In this document: positions 54,962 to 64,000 of the stretch, piece by piece | Layout: the number at the start of each line of letters is the position of its first letter | Numbering within the stretch: the first letter of the stretch is position 1 | Assembly: GCA_026315105.1 (NCBI GenBank) | Contig: CM048746.1 | Location: 350,613,548-350,677,547, forward strand | Direction: 5' to 3' | DNA length: 64,000 nucleotides | Origin: Locusta migratoria | Taxonomy: Eukaryota; Arthropoda; Insecta; Orthoptera; Acrididae | The notes under the pieces: generated by a model | Told to the model about the DNA's origin: nothing | Databases searched by the model: none | The model's input: only the letters and a program-made list of their open reading frames with translations | Translations under genes and position numbers: made by a program

Positions 54962-56170
54962 TTTGATGGGTCGTAGGTATGTTGTGTGGGAATTACTCCA
55001 GACCATCAACCTAAAAGGATTTGTTCCAACGGGCCTTGATTTCTAAGAAAATCGAAATCAAATTCGCAGCAAATTCCACGCGGAACGTGTCTACTTATGC
55101 ATGGCGGTTACCGCTCAGCGACACAGCGTGGTGTAATCGGCAAGAAGTGAGGCTGCCATGCAGGCGACCTGGGTTCAATTCCGACATCAGTCAATTTTCA
55201 CACCTGGCCGACGATTGTGCATAATTATGTAGTTTTATAACCATTCTTGTGTAAACGTTAGCAGTAAATGGTCAGGATAAAAACATGCAACATTCGCTCA
55301 ATATGTTATGTATTGCGCGACGATTATTTTATTCATTTTGTTTTTTCGAAGTACAGTTTTAAGGCGATTGAAGCATATTTCGAAATCAGTAAATAGTCTT
55401 TCGTTAATACATATAATATTTGGGAAACACTTAATACCTATGTTTACAGTTCCTGCCCGTGCTGTTTTTATCTCCTCCTATGACGTATGTACATACGAGA
55501 CGCGTCCCAGTGGACTATTATGCTACGGCCAGTCGGTTAGTCATTCGTAGCGTGTCGTTCATGCTTGCGGCAAGTAGTGCAACGTGGAGAACAAATGCGC
55601 TATGATAGAAGCAGGCCTATCACACGAAACCTCTTCGGAAATGGATGTATGTGATGAGCAGTCAAAAGGTGAACTCACTAACGCCCTAAAATACGCCGAA
55701 TGTTAGCTTCGCTATCAGAATCTGCGCACAGTCACAATACGCACAATAAAAGAAGAGAAATGAAGAAAAGTGAAAAATAAATGACTCGAAGGGGAAGATT
55801 TTTTATTTTTTTATTTTCTTGGTTATTTTTTTAATCGTTTGACTTTCCATTATGTTCGTTTTTCTTTCTTTATATCTTTTTCTTTGTTTAATTTTTTTAA
55901 ATATAAAAGTAGCAATTACAAGTTATAAAAACTTTTCTACCGCTAGGTATCGAACCCTAGTCTCCTGCATGGGAGGCTAGCACCTTACCCATTATACCAC
56001 GCTGTCCCGCTGGGCGGTAACTGTCATGTACAAGTAGACACTTTACGCGTGGTAATTTGCTGCGAATTTGATCTCGATTTTCTTAGAAATCAAGGCCCAT
56101 TGGAACAAAAATCCTTATAGCTTATGATCTCGAGGAATTTCCTCACAACATACCTACGACCCATCAAATT
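54962..56170. repeat. inverted pair of tRNA-headed units in intron B
   Basis: Left arm about 54962-55190 (TTTGATGGGTCGTAGG... ending in GGGTTCAATTCC). Right arm about 55940-56170 is its reverse complement (CCTACGACCCATCAAATT at the outer end). The spacer is about 750 bp. Each arm holds a tRNA-like head; on the minus strand at 56007-55938 it reads GACAGCGTGGTATAATGGGT ... CTCCCATGCAG ... GGTTCGATACC, which resembles tRNA-Gly with a CCC anticodon but has poor acceptor pairing. Confidence 0.75.
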
Positions 56171-56974
56171 CCATTGGTACCATACTTCGTGTTCCTCTTG
56201 CCAATGTGACGTTGGCACGGGCTGTTGTAAGGCATTGTCTCTAGGTGGTGTTGCTAGTATGTACTGGCTCACAAGTCCAGTTTAAGGAGTGGTTGGCTTA
56301 ATATTCGCAACTGCCGGGTGGAAAGATTATACCAGTAAATCTTTACGCATCCTATGTCTTATTCTACGGACTCCTGGTTAGGCTTACACACATTCAATAA
56401 GATTTAGTACGACGAGAGGATCTTTCAAAATATGCGAAAGTAGTGATTTGCGGAATAACGTAAATTTGCCGCAATTCTAGCTTAATTAACTTTCGGTTTC
56501 GATTAGGATTTCGGCAGAAACTGGAAGAGAAGCCGAATATTCGTTAACGGTTTGTGTCGCAAATCATGTTTCGGTCTGACTCTAATAACACTGTTCGACA
56601 ACGGTCAATTCTCTCATATGGAAATATGTGCTTCCAGAGGATTTTCATGTGAGAAATTCAAATCTGAAATCATAAATTCTCTATCGGGCACGGTATATTA
56701 GTTATGTGAAGATAAATGTCTAATGTAACTGATAATTTATTTTGAAAAATTTGCGGCAATTAATTAAGTAATAAGTGGAAAATATGTGGCGACTTGAAAA
56801 TAGTTGCAATGATATTGCGAAAGCAACAAGGCTACACGAAATTTAGATGTTTTCTGTGTGAGTGGGACAGTCGTAACAAAAATTTCCCACTATAAAATAA
56901 AGCTTTGGCCTCAAAGGAGCTGCAGGAGAAAAAAAAATACAGAATGAGAAATGGTAGCCATTGAAGATGTTCTC

Positions 56975-58260
56975 TACATCTAAATCTACATGGGATACTC
57001 TGCAAATCACATTTAAGTGCCTGGCAGAGGGTTCATCCAACCACCATTATACTATTTATCTCCCATTCCATTCTCGAATTGCGCGCGGGAAGAAAGCACA
57101 AATGAATCTCTCCGTTCGAGCTCTGATTTCTCGTATTTTATTCTGATGATCATTTCTACCTATGTAAGTGCGAGTCAACAATATATTTTCGCATTCGGAG
57201 GAGGATGTTGGCGATTGGAGTTTCGTAAGTAGCCCACGCCGCAGCGATAACCGCCGTTGTTGTAATGATTCCCATCCCAGATCCTGTATCATTTCCGTAA
57301 CGCTGTCTCCCCTGTATCGTGACAATACGAAACGAGCTACCATTCTTTGGACTCTTTCGATGTCCTCCGTCAAACACACCTGATAACGATCCCACACCGG
57401 GCAGCAATACTCCAAAAGTGGACGCACAAGCGTAGTGTATACAGTTTCTTTTGTAGTTCTGTTGCATCTTTTACGGGTTCTGCCAATAAAACGCAGTCCC
57501 TGGTTCGCCTTTCCCACGACGTTATCTACGTGTTCTTTCCAGTTTAAGTCTAAAGTAATAGTAATTCCTACGTATTTTGTGGAGTCTACAACCTCCTTGC
57601 AAACAAAGTTTAGCGGATTTCTTTTCGTACTCATGTGGACGACTTCACACGTCTCATTATTTAGAGTCAATTGCCAATTTTTGCACCATACTGATATCTT
57701 ATTCGGATCGTTCTGCAGTTGGTTTTGATCCTTAGGTGATTTTACTAGACGGTAAATGACGGCGTCATCTGCAAACAACCTAAGAGAGCTACTTAGATTT
57801 TCCCCTAAATCGTTTATGTAAATAAGGAACAGCAGAGGACCAATAACACTACCCTGTGGAACGCCCGATATCACTTCTGTTTTAGTCGCTGCCTTACCAT
57901 CGATTACTACGAACTGTGTGCTCTCTGACAGGAAATCCCTTATACAATCGCAAATTTGGAGCGATATACCATAACCACGCAATTTGATTAAAAGCCGTTT
58001 GTGATGTACGGTGTTAAAAGCCTTCTGGAAATCAAGAAATACGGAATCGATTTGCGAACCCTTGTCGATAGCACCCATCACTTCGTGTGAATAAAGAGCT
58101 TGTTGTGTTTCGCATGAACGATATTTTCTAAATCCGTGTTGACCTTGGGTCAACAGATCGTTCTGTTCGAGATAATTCATAATATTTAAATACAGGATTT
58201 GTTCCAAAACCCTGCTGCAAATTGACGTTAATGAAATAGTCCTGTAGTTTAGGCATCTTC
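56975..58260 (-). pseudogene. CR1/L2-like LINE with a long open RT frame
   Basis: The minus-strand frame 58207-57056 is open for 383 codons, the longest in the window. Upstream in the same frame NYRTISLTSICSRVLEQILY begins the RT. Motifs in order: HGFRKYRSCETQ, VFLDFQKAFNTVHH (first catalytic Asp), GVPQGSVIGPLLFLIYINDL, and LRFADDAVIY with Phe-Ala-Asp-Asp at the active site, where the text reads SLRLFADDAVIYRL. The C-terminal part has EYCCPVWDRYQ and AIREWNGR before the stop. The 3' tail on the left edge reads CTACATCTAAATCTACATGG. 5' truncated: no endonuclease. The open frame implies a younger insertion than the other copies. Confidence 0.88.
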
Positions 58261-58261
58261 A

Positions 58262-58795
58262 AATCAATCTAGGCCTTTTTAAACAGTTTGTAAAGGTCAT
58301 GAATCAGTCTGGACAAGAGTTTATGTACGTTTCAAAAACGTTCCCTCGACTTTCTTCATCAAAAATAAAGGAAAGGGTGTTTATAGGCCCCCAAATTATA
58401 GAACTTCAAAAAGACCCACATTTTGAAGAATGCCTTTCACCTAAAGAAAAAAAAAGTACGGATCTCTTTTAAGAAGGTAACCGATATCTTCTGGGAAGGA
58501 AAAGAGCTGACAATTATGAACAATTGGTTCAAAAAATGACAAATGCATATAGGGATTTAGGATGTAACATGTCATTAAAAGTGCATTTCCTAGATTCACA
58601 TCTAAACTATTTTTCTGAAAGCTGTAGCGATGTTTCCGACTAACACTTTGAAAGGTTCCATCAAGACATAATGTCCTTGGAAAAGCGTTACGAATGGGAA
58701 TGGATGCCTGCAATGCTTCCGGCTACTGCTGGAACATCATTCGAGAGGACACCATTGTTCGCAGGAGGAAAAAAAATCGTACTGACGTGTTTTAC
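58262..58795. other. no gene recognised
   Basis: A-rich patches; a minus-strand ORF of 90 codons shows no domain. TGCTGGAACATCATTCGAGA near 58729 and neighbouring text may be a decayed transposase end, unproven. Confidence 0.3.
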
Positions 58796-59799
58796 GGCCC
58801 ACTTTTGATTTGTAGTTTTTGCAAACATTTTTGACCAAAATAATAATCTAAATAACAAAAAATTAATGACTAAGAGTGTCTGAAACCTTTTTAGAAAAAA
58901 AAAATAGGTAGTGACGAGTTCCGAACTACTGATCTTCAGCATCAAAGTCCAACGCATTGCACACTACGCTACAGCTAACAGGTAAGAGTTGTGTTCTTTA
59001 TTTTCATACTTTTGATGGCCGTTGTTAACTGATGCTAATATGGCATTTGTAGACACTAAATTATCATTTATCTTACGAAGAACGACGTGTTTTTGTTAAT
59101 TCTTCAGTGCGCCATTGCTTTGAAATGACAACGTGTCAGTTACAATAAGAAAATCATCAAATACGCAACGCAAGATGGCCTATGCCAGAGAGAGTTCTGG
59201 GCGAGGAATGTGACGAGACATCAGCGAACGGCTGGTTTTCGTTAATTCAATGTAGGGTGTCGAAACTCCGTAATTTTTTCAAATATCTCTCAAAAGATAC
59301 GAGATATGAAAAAAAACATAGGGGAACAAAATTGTAAAGAATTTTCTCCTCTACAAATTCGTATATTCAATTTTCGCGTCAGTTGATCGGTTTATTTGCA
59401 ATTAAAATTACATTACATACGGCTTTTTTGTATTATTAACGTATTTCTTGTCCGAAATATTTCAAAAAGCGAAGTTCTCGTCTCTGGTAGTCAACAATTA
59501 TGTCTATAAAATTTGGTGCCGATCGGTTGAACGGTTCGACATAAAAAGTGGGAACACATTACAGACAGACAGACATGCCAAAATCGCCGTTATTTTTGCA
59601 AATATCTCTGAAACGATACGAGAGATGAAAAAAACATAAGAGAGCAAAGTAGTAGAGAATTTTCTCCTCTACAAATTCGTTTATTAAATTTTCGTGTCAG
59701 ATGAATGGTTAAGCCGTTATTTGTATTTAAATTTCGAGCTTTCAAAAGACGATCGCAAAGGCCCACTTTTAGTGTTATTACCGTAACCTAAAGTGGGCC
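58796..59799 (-). repeat. 1.0 kb element, left arm of large inverted repeat
   Basis: Bounded by GGCCCACTTTTGATTTG at the left and CTAAAGTGGGCC at the right, so the ends are 10 bp inverted repeats. A 40 bp stem-loop (59760-59799) closes the right end. It contains a tRNA-like stretch near 58908-58982 and an internal direct duplication (about 59273-59390 and 59601-59715, both with GAATTTTCTCCTCTACAAAT). The inverted copy lies at 60843-62310. No reading frame. Confidence 0.8.
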
Positions 59800-60065
59800 A
59801 ATAAAACTGTAACATATCGCATTTTATTATTCACAGCGCAGACATAAAAACAGAACATTGCCCAAAACTTGACAACTATGCCTGACACGGGAAAACTAGT
59901 TACAGATTTGAATTTAGGAGTAGTTAACATACTATGTAATATGTTTTTATCAAAGGAATATGGCTTTCAAAATCATGTTATTCTTTTTCAAACATCCTGT
60001 TTTATAGTAAGGTGCTAAACAAGTGTTTTTAAAAAGACTAGAAGTCCCATGAGGGTAAACTTTAC

Positions 60066-60473
60066 CTGAATATTGTCACCGAACGTGAAAGTGCCAGAGA
60101 TGGACATTGCTCCGATGTCGTACTCCCCCGAGTAGGTATCGAAGTCGCCGTGCGCGATGACTTTAGAGATGTCGTAGACGGATCCCCCCGACTCTCGGGT
60201 GGAGGTGCCGGCGCGCAGCAGGTAGTTCTGCGCGCCGTAGTCGCAGCAGTGCGCCGCCGTCAGGATCCAGGTCTTGCTGATGATGGAGCCGCCGCAGTAG
60301 TGGTCGTTCCGGTGCTCCAGCGAAACCTGCCACGGGAACTGCGAGATGTCGACCGTCTCGCCGCCCACGATGCGACCGCGGTGCACAGACCTCGCTCTGC
60401 GGAACCCCGAACGGGGCGCAGCGCCGCAGGCGGCGAACAGCAGAAACAACAGCAGAGGGACCGGCTTCACCAT
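60066..60473 (-). CDS. gene B exon 1: brachyurin-like serine protease, N-terminal half
   Basis: Codes residues 1-136 of a 253-residue S1A protease, a usual length for secreted digestive enzymes. Residues 1-19 are a Leu/Phe-rich signal peptide. The propeptide ends at Arg34 before IVGG (35-38). CGGSIIS and LTAAHC give catalytic His75; Asp119 (in EYDIGAMSIS) is the second triad residue; the Ser is in exon 2. GTSTRESGG and SGTFTFGDNIQ are shared with gene A. The donor is CAG|GTAAAG, phase 0. The ATG at 60473 is 40 bp below the TATA-like box. Likely an active secreted endopeptidase; gut digestion is inferred from the family and GATA-type promoter sites. The exon lies in the gap between two inverted repeat arms. 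Confidence 0.93.
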
Positions 60474-60503
60474 CTCTGCGGATGGCCGACTCCGCTCGCG
60501 CGT

Positions 60504-60682
60504 CGCCGTTATATCGGCGTCGCTTATCAGGTTTCAAGGACTCTCTGCAGAAACACTAACGACTTCAACCCTGGTTACATAAACGTTGCTTATCAAGAGA
60601 TTCTCGCAGGTTAATGAGAAGCATCACTTTCGTCTTATCGCTTTTCAGAATATAAATTTGGTGGCACTTCAAAATAGATAAG
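60504..60682 (-). promoter_or_regulatory. core promoter of gene B: TATA-like box and four GATAAG sites
   Basis: On the minus strand GATATAACGGCG (60515-60504) matches the gene A box. Upstream are TGATAAG at 60529-60523 and 60595-60589, CGATAAG at 60640-60634, and AGATAAG on the opposite strand at 60676-60682. The first lies about 12 bp from the TATA-like box, as CGATAAG does in gene A. GATA-factor control in midgut is the natural reading but is inference. Confidence 0.65.
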
Positions 60683-61006
60683 GTTTATTCATTTCAGATT
60701 CTCAATCAAGTACACTGAGGTGACAAATGTCATGTGACGACTTATACGCTGTTGGACCTCCTTCTCCCACCGACATATACTCAATGGAAGTGCCCCTGCA
60801 GTAACACTGGGCACACTTACCTGACCTACTTTGGATTTTTTTGGCCCACTTTAGGTTACGGTAGTAACACTAAAAGTGGGCCTTTGCGATCGTCTTTTGA
60901 CAGCTCGAAATTTAAATGAAAATAACGGCTTAACTATTCATCTGACACGAAAATTGAATAACCGAATTTGTAGAGGAGAAAATTCTCCACAACTTTGCTC
61001 TTTTAT

Positions 61007-61007
<1 letters not shown>

Positions 61008-61063
<56 letters not shown>
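61008..61063 (+). repeat. poly-T run (56 nt)
   Basis: Inside the right arm; the matching point of the left arm has only a short A-run, so this expanded after the arms separated. Confidence 0.9.
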
Positions 61064-61140
61064 CATATCTCTTAGTGTTTCAAAGATATTTGCAAAAATA
61101 ACGGCGATTTTGGGATGTATGTCTGTCTGTCTGTCCGTCC

Positions 61141-61361
61141 AAAAAAAAAAAAAAAAAAAAAAAATGTTCAAATGTTTGTTAAGCTTAAGGGACTTAACTG
61201 CAGGGTCATCAGTCCCTAAACTTACAAACTACTTATCAACTACTTACGAACTAGGACGGCACAAATATCCATGCCCGAGGGGGGATTCGAACCCCCAACC
61301 GTAGTGGCCGTGCGGACCGCGACTGGAGCGCCTCAGTCCCCTCGGCCACCGCGGCCGGCCA
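61141..61361 (-). mobile_element. SINE family 1 with TSD in a (TCTG/TCCG) tract
   Basis: Minus-strand, with a 24 nt A-run at its left (its T-tail). TCTGTCCGTCC at 61130-61140 and 61362-61372 flank it. The target is a short tetranucleotide repeat, so part of the match could predate insertion. Confidence 0.85.
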
Positions 61362-61666
61362 TCTGTCCGTCCGTCTGTCTGTCTGTCCGTAACGTCTTCC
61401 CTTTTTTTAAAGACTAACCGTTCAACCGATCAGCACCAAATTTTACAGACATGATTGTAGGCCGCCAGAGATCAGAACCTCCCTTTTTCAAATTTTTCGG
61501 ACAAAAAATACGGTAGTAATACAAAAAAATCCGATTGTAATATAATTGTAATTGCAAACGAACCGTTCATCTGACACAAAAATTGAATAACCTAATTGGT
61601 AGAGGAGAAAATTCTCTACAACTTATGTTTTTTTTCATATCTCGTATCGTTGTTGACATATTTGCA

Positions 61667-61859
61667 GCCGGCCGCAGTGGCCGAGCCGTCTGCGACGCGT
61701 CAGTCACGGTCTGCACGGCCACTACGGTCGGAGGTTCGAATTCCCCCTCGGGCATGGATATTTGTGCCGTCCTTAGTATTAGCTAGTTCATAAGTAGTTT
61801 GTAAGTTTGGGGACTGATGACCCCGTAGTTAAGTTCCATAACCTCTACAAACATTTGAA
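61667..61859 (+). mobile_element. SINE family 1 with perfect TSD
   Basis: Head GCCGGCCGCAGTGGCCGAGC, box B GGAGGTTCGAATTCCCCC. CATATTTGCA is repeated at 61657-61666 and 61860-61869. Inserted in the right arm of the inverted repeat, so younger than it. Confidence 0.92.
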
Positions 61860-62130
61860 CATATTTGCAAAAATAACGGGAATTTGACACCCTCCATTGA
61901 ATTAACGAAAACCAGCCGTTCGGAGATGTCACGTGAGATTCCACGTGTATTTCATGATTTTCTTATTGTAACTTAAACGTTGTCATTTCAAAGCAACGGC
62001 ACACTGAGGAATTAACAAAAACACATCGTTCTTCGTACGATAAATGATAATCTAATGTCTACAAATGCCATATTAACATCAGTTAACAACGCCCATCAAT
62101 AGTATGGGATTAAATAACGCGTTTTGATTC

Positions 62131-62203
62131 ATAGCCGTAGCGTAGTGGGCAAGGTGCTGAACTGTGACGCGAAAGGTCGGTGGTTCGAAACCCACCACTA
62201 CCT
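62131..62203 (+). other. tRNA-like sequence in the repeat arm, not a true tRNA
   Basis: GTAGCGTAGTGGGCAAGGTG resembles box A and GGTGGTTCGAAACCCACC resembles box B. Acceptor pairing is poor and the stems are imperfect. The left arm has the decayed counterpart at 58908-58982. Confidence 0.5.
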
Positions 62204-62331
62204 AATTTTTTTCCCTAAAAGGGTTTCAGACACTCTTATTAATTAATTTATTATTATTTGGATTATTATTTTGATCCAAAATGTTTGTAAAAACTTATAA
62301 AACTACAAATGTACTACTATCGAACCGATTT

Positions 62332-62665
62332 CATAATATTTCTCTACCATTCCAGTCTCTAAGGGCACGCTGGAAAGGTAGCACCTAAATCTTTCCGTTC
62401 TCGGCCTAGTTTATCTTATTTAACACGATGAGTTAGTGGCCTTATGCAGGTGGGTGCTAGCAAATGTTCACATTCGGAGAAGAAAAATGGTAAAAGAAAT
62501 TTCCCAAACAGATCTCGCCGTAGCATATAGTGACGTTTAATGATTTCCACGCCAATTCGTGCACCATTTCCGTACCATTCGTTCCCTGTATCGCTATAAT
62601 ATAAAAAATTAAAAATAAAATAAAAAAAATAAAAAAACGAGCTGCCCTTCTCTTATTTCCCAACT
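62332..62665 (-). pseudogene. CR1/L2-like LINE, old 3' fragment
   Basis: CATAATATTTCTCTACCATTCC and GCAGGTGGGTGCTAGCAAAT match the tail region of the copy at 54.5 kb; minus-strand EMVHELAWKSLNVTICYGEI is decayed C-terminal coding. An A-rich expansion sits at 62600-62636. Confidence 0.65.
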
Positions 62666-62689
62666 TTCCCTGATATATATATATACATA

Positions 62690-64000
62690 TATAAAAATGT
62701 ATCCAAAAGAAAGAGAAAAAGTATCCACTGTGTAAAGGTCCATAACTTGCAAACTAGTTGACGGAGTTTTTTCATCTTTGGTAGTGTAACAGTTTTTAGT
62801 TCATGAAATCGCCAAACAAGCGTTGAATTGTGTTGTTTTGTTTTATCAGATGACAGTTGCCGGATAGTCAGTGTTTTGTACTTAGTTACTCGAGTGAACA
62901 AGGCTGCCGCAAGGCTTACATTTGATTAAAGGAAGTCAGTTTTGAAGTGGTATTTTAAGTACGAAAACATTAATGAGGTTCAACGGGAATGGCGAAATGA
63001 GTATCAATCAGAGCAACCGACACGTTCAACGATTCGTCGCATTTGAGACAAATTTGAAGCCTAAGGCTGTGTTAAAGATGGACACAAACAACGATCTGGA
63101 CGACCTGTAATAGTAACAAGTCCAGCTAACTCCCGTCGTGTGTTACAACAATTCACTCGCTCACCACAGAAGTCTGTGAGACAGTGTGCCCGTGAAACTG
63201 CAGTCAGTCGCTCAAGTGTTGGGGGAATTTTGAAGACAGCAAAGTGGTAGTGCTACATCACACGATTGCTACACGCAATGAACGAGGACGACCCAGATCG
63301 TAGAATGGAGTCTGCGAGTGGTTTACTAACATGGTGCGCAAAGATGAAGAGTTCGCAGAGATGATTGTATGCTCTGATGAGGCACAGTTCAAACTCAATG
63401 GTACAGTAAATCGCCACAGTTGCATCTACTGGGCATCCGAAAATCTGAATGTCCATGTAGACAAAGCCGTGAATTTACCGGGTGTAAATGAATGGTGTGG
63501 GTTGTCTTACTAGGGCTCGATTGGGCTATTCTTCTTTGACGGCACTGTTACCGGTGAGTTGTACCTTCAGTAGCTTCACACATCGATTTTACGTGTCATC
63601 CGAGACTTGTGTGAAGACGGAAGATTTTACTTTCAACAAGATCGTGCCCCAGCCTACTACCAAAATCGTGTTAGGGCTTATCTCGACGAAAATCTACCAG
63701 GAAGATGGATAGGCCGTAGAAGTGCTGTGGAGTATCCACCACGTTCCCCAGACTTAACTCCTCCGGATTTTTACCTGTGGGGAACACTAAAAGACGTTTA
63801 TCGACAAAAGCCACGCATATGGGATAAACTTCGGTAATCCATCGTACATTCATGTGCAGATATCCAACTGAACTCGATGCAGTCAGTAGTTAGTGCTGCA
63901 GTTCGGTGGCATCGTTTTTGTGTGACTGTTAATGGTGACCATTTCAAACAGCTACAGTGATATCATTAAGTCGAACTTTAAGCTAAACTTTCACCAAAAA
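62690..64000 (+). pseudogene. Tc1/mariner-superfamily transposon, broken, cut by the window edge
   Basis: Plus-strand text: YFKYENINEVQREWRNEYQS (near 62955), QFTRSPQKSVRQCARETAVS (near 63150), MIVCSDEAQFKLNGTVNRHS (first catalytic Asp, 63360-63420), FYFQQDRAPAYYQNRVRAYL (second, near 63630) and EYPPRSPDLTPPDFYLWGTL (third, near 63755). At least three stops or frameshifts interrupt it (for example TAG near 63511). The 3' terminal repeat is beyond the window; a clear 5' TIR is not seen. Confidence 0.82.

Larger units (their letters stand above)
50700..60065 (-). other. intron 1 of gene B (9.4 kb)
   Basis: Donor GTAAAG at 60065, acceptor at 50701-50700, phase 0. Filled by an RTE-like LINE, hAT remnants, CR1-like LINE pieces, an inverted tRNA-headed pair and one arm of the large inverted repeat. 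Parts at 52916-53725, 56171-56974 and 58262-58795 show nothing I recognise. Confidence 0.85.
60843..62310 (+). repeat. right arm of large inverted repeat
   Basis: Starts with a stem-loop GGCCCACTTTAGGTTACG ... AAAAGTGGGCC (60843-60882) and runs as the reverse complement of 59799-58796 to about 62310. Two SINEs, a T-run and an A-run have been added. The last ~15 bp, including the GGCCCAC end, are missing. It begins 370 bp upstream of the gene B start codon. Confidence 0.8.

Overview
The window reads as nuclear DNA of a large-genome insect, most likely a grasshopper or locust (Acrididae, Schistocerca-like). The grounds are two short intron-split genes lost in tens of kilobases of decayed transposons, and more than fifteen copies of one tRNA-derived SINE whose head carries Pol III box A and box B, many with direct target-site duplications. 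The genus is inference; the presence of animal non-LTR, mariner, Tc1 and hAT elements is seen directly.

Only two host genes are well supported. Gene A (plus strand, exons 11487-11903 and 15782-16132) and gene B (minus strand, exons 60473-60066 and 50699-50346) are paralogous secreted chymotrypsin-fold proteins (S1A family). They face each other tail to tail. Both have a signal peptide, a propeptide ending in Arg before IVGG, one phase-0 intron at the same codon (after FGDN-V/I-Q), and a similar compact promoter (GATA-type sites plus ATATAACGGCG). Both have the Gly189/Asp226 primary pocket known from crustacean and insect brachyurins. Gene B has the full His/Asp/Ser triad. Gene A has Gly where the catalytic Ser should be and Ser in place of oxyanion Gly193, so it is predicted to be a non-catalytic serine protease homolog. 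A likely role for B is digestion in the gut lumen; this is inferred from family and promoter, not proven.

Everything else is mobile or repetitive. 1-11.3 kb: SINEs, CR1/L2-like LINE tails, and two long palindromes, one ending about 260 bp upstream of gene A. 11.5-16.2 kb: gene A with a palindrome and SINE pieces in its intron. 16.6-26 kb: a broken Tc1 copy, an unidentified Arg-rich ORF (18398-18720, minus) and two degenerate LINEs. 26.3-31 kb: an inverted repeat, then a gag-like gene split by a mariner that itself carries two insertions. 31.8-34.4 kb: an RTE-like LINE. 34.9-44.3 kb: SINEs, a palindromic SINE pair with a SINE at its centre, a SINE nested in a SINE, and a hAT-type MITE with perfect TSD. 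44.5-47.3 kb: a Tc1 copy with visible TIRs and a large insertion. 47.7-50.1 kb: LINE fragments. 50.3-60.5 kb: gene B, whose 9.4 kb intron holds an RTE copy, a hAT transposase remnant, CR1-like LINEs and an inverted tRNA-headed pair. Exon 1 and promoter of gene B sit in the 1 kb gap between two inverted copies of a roughly 1 kb element. The window ends inside a Tc1/mariner-superfamily transposon.

The most notable themes are the dead/active protease pair with matched promoters, and an unusual density of long inverted repeats (seven or eight), several placed right beside or inside the protease genes.
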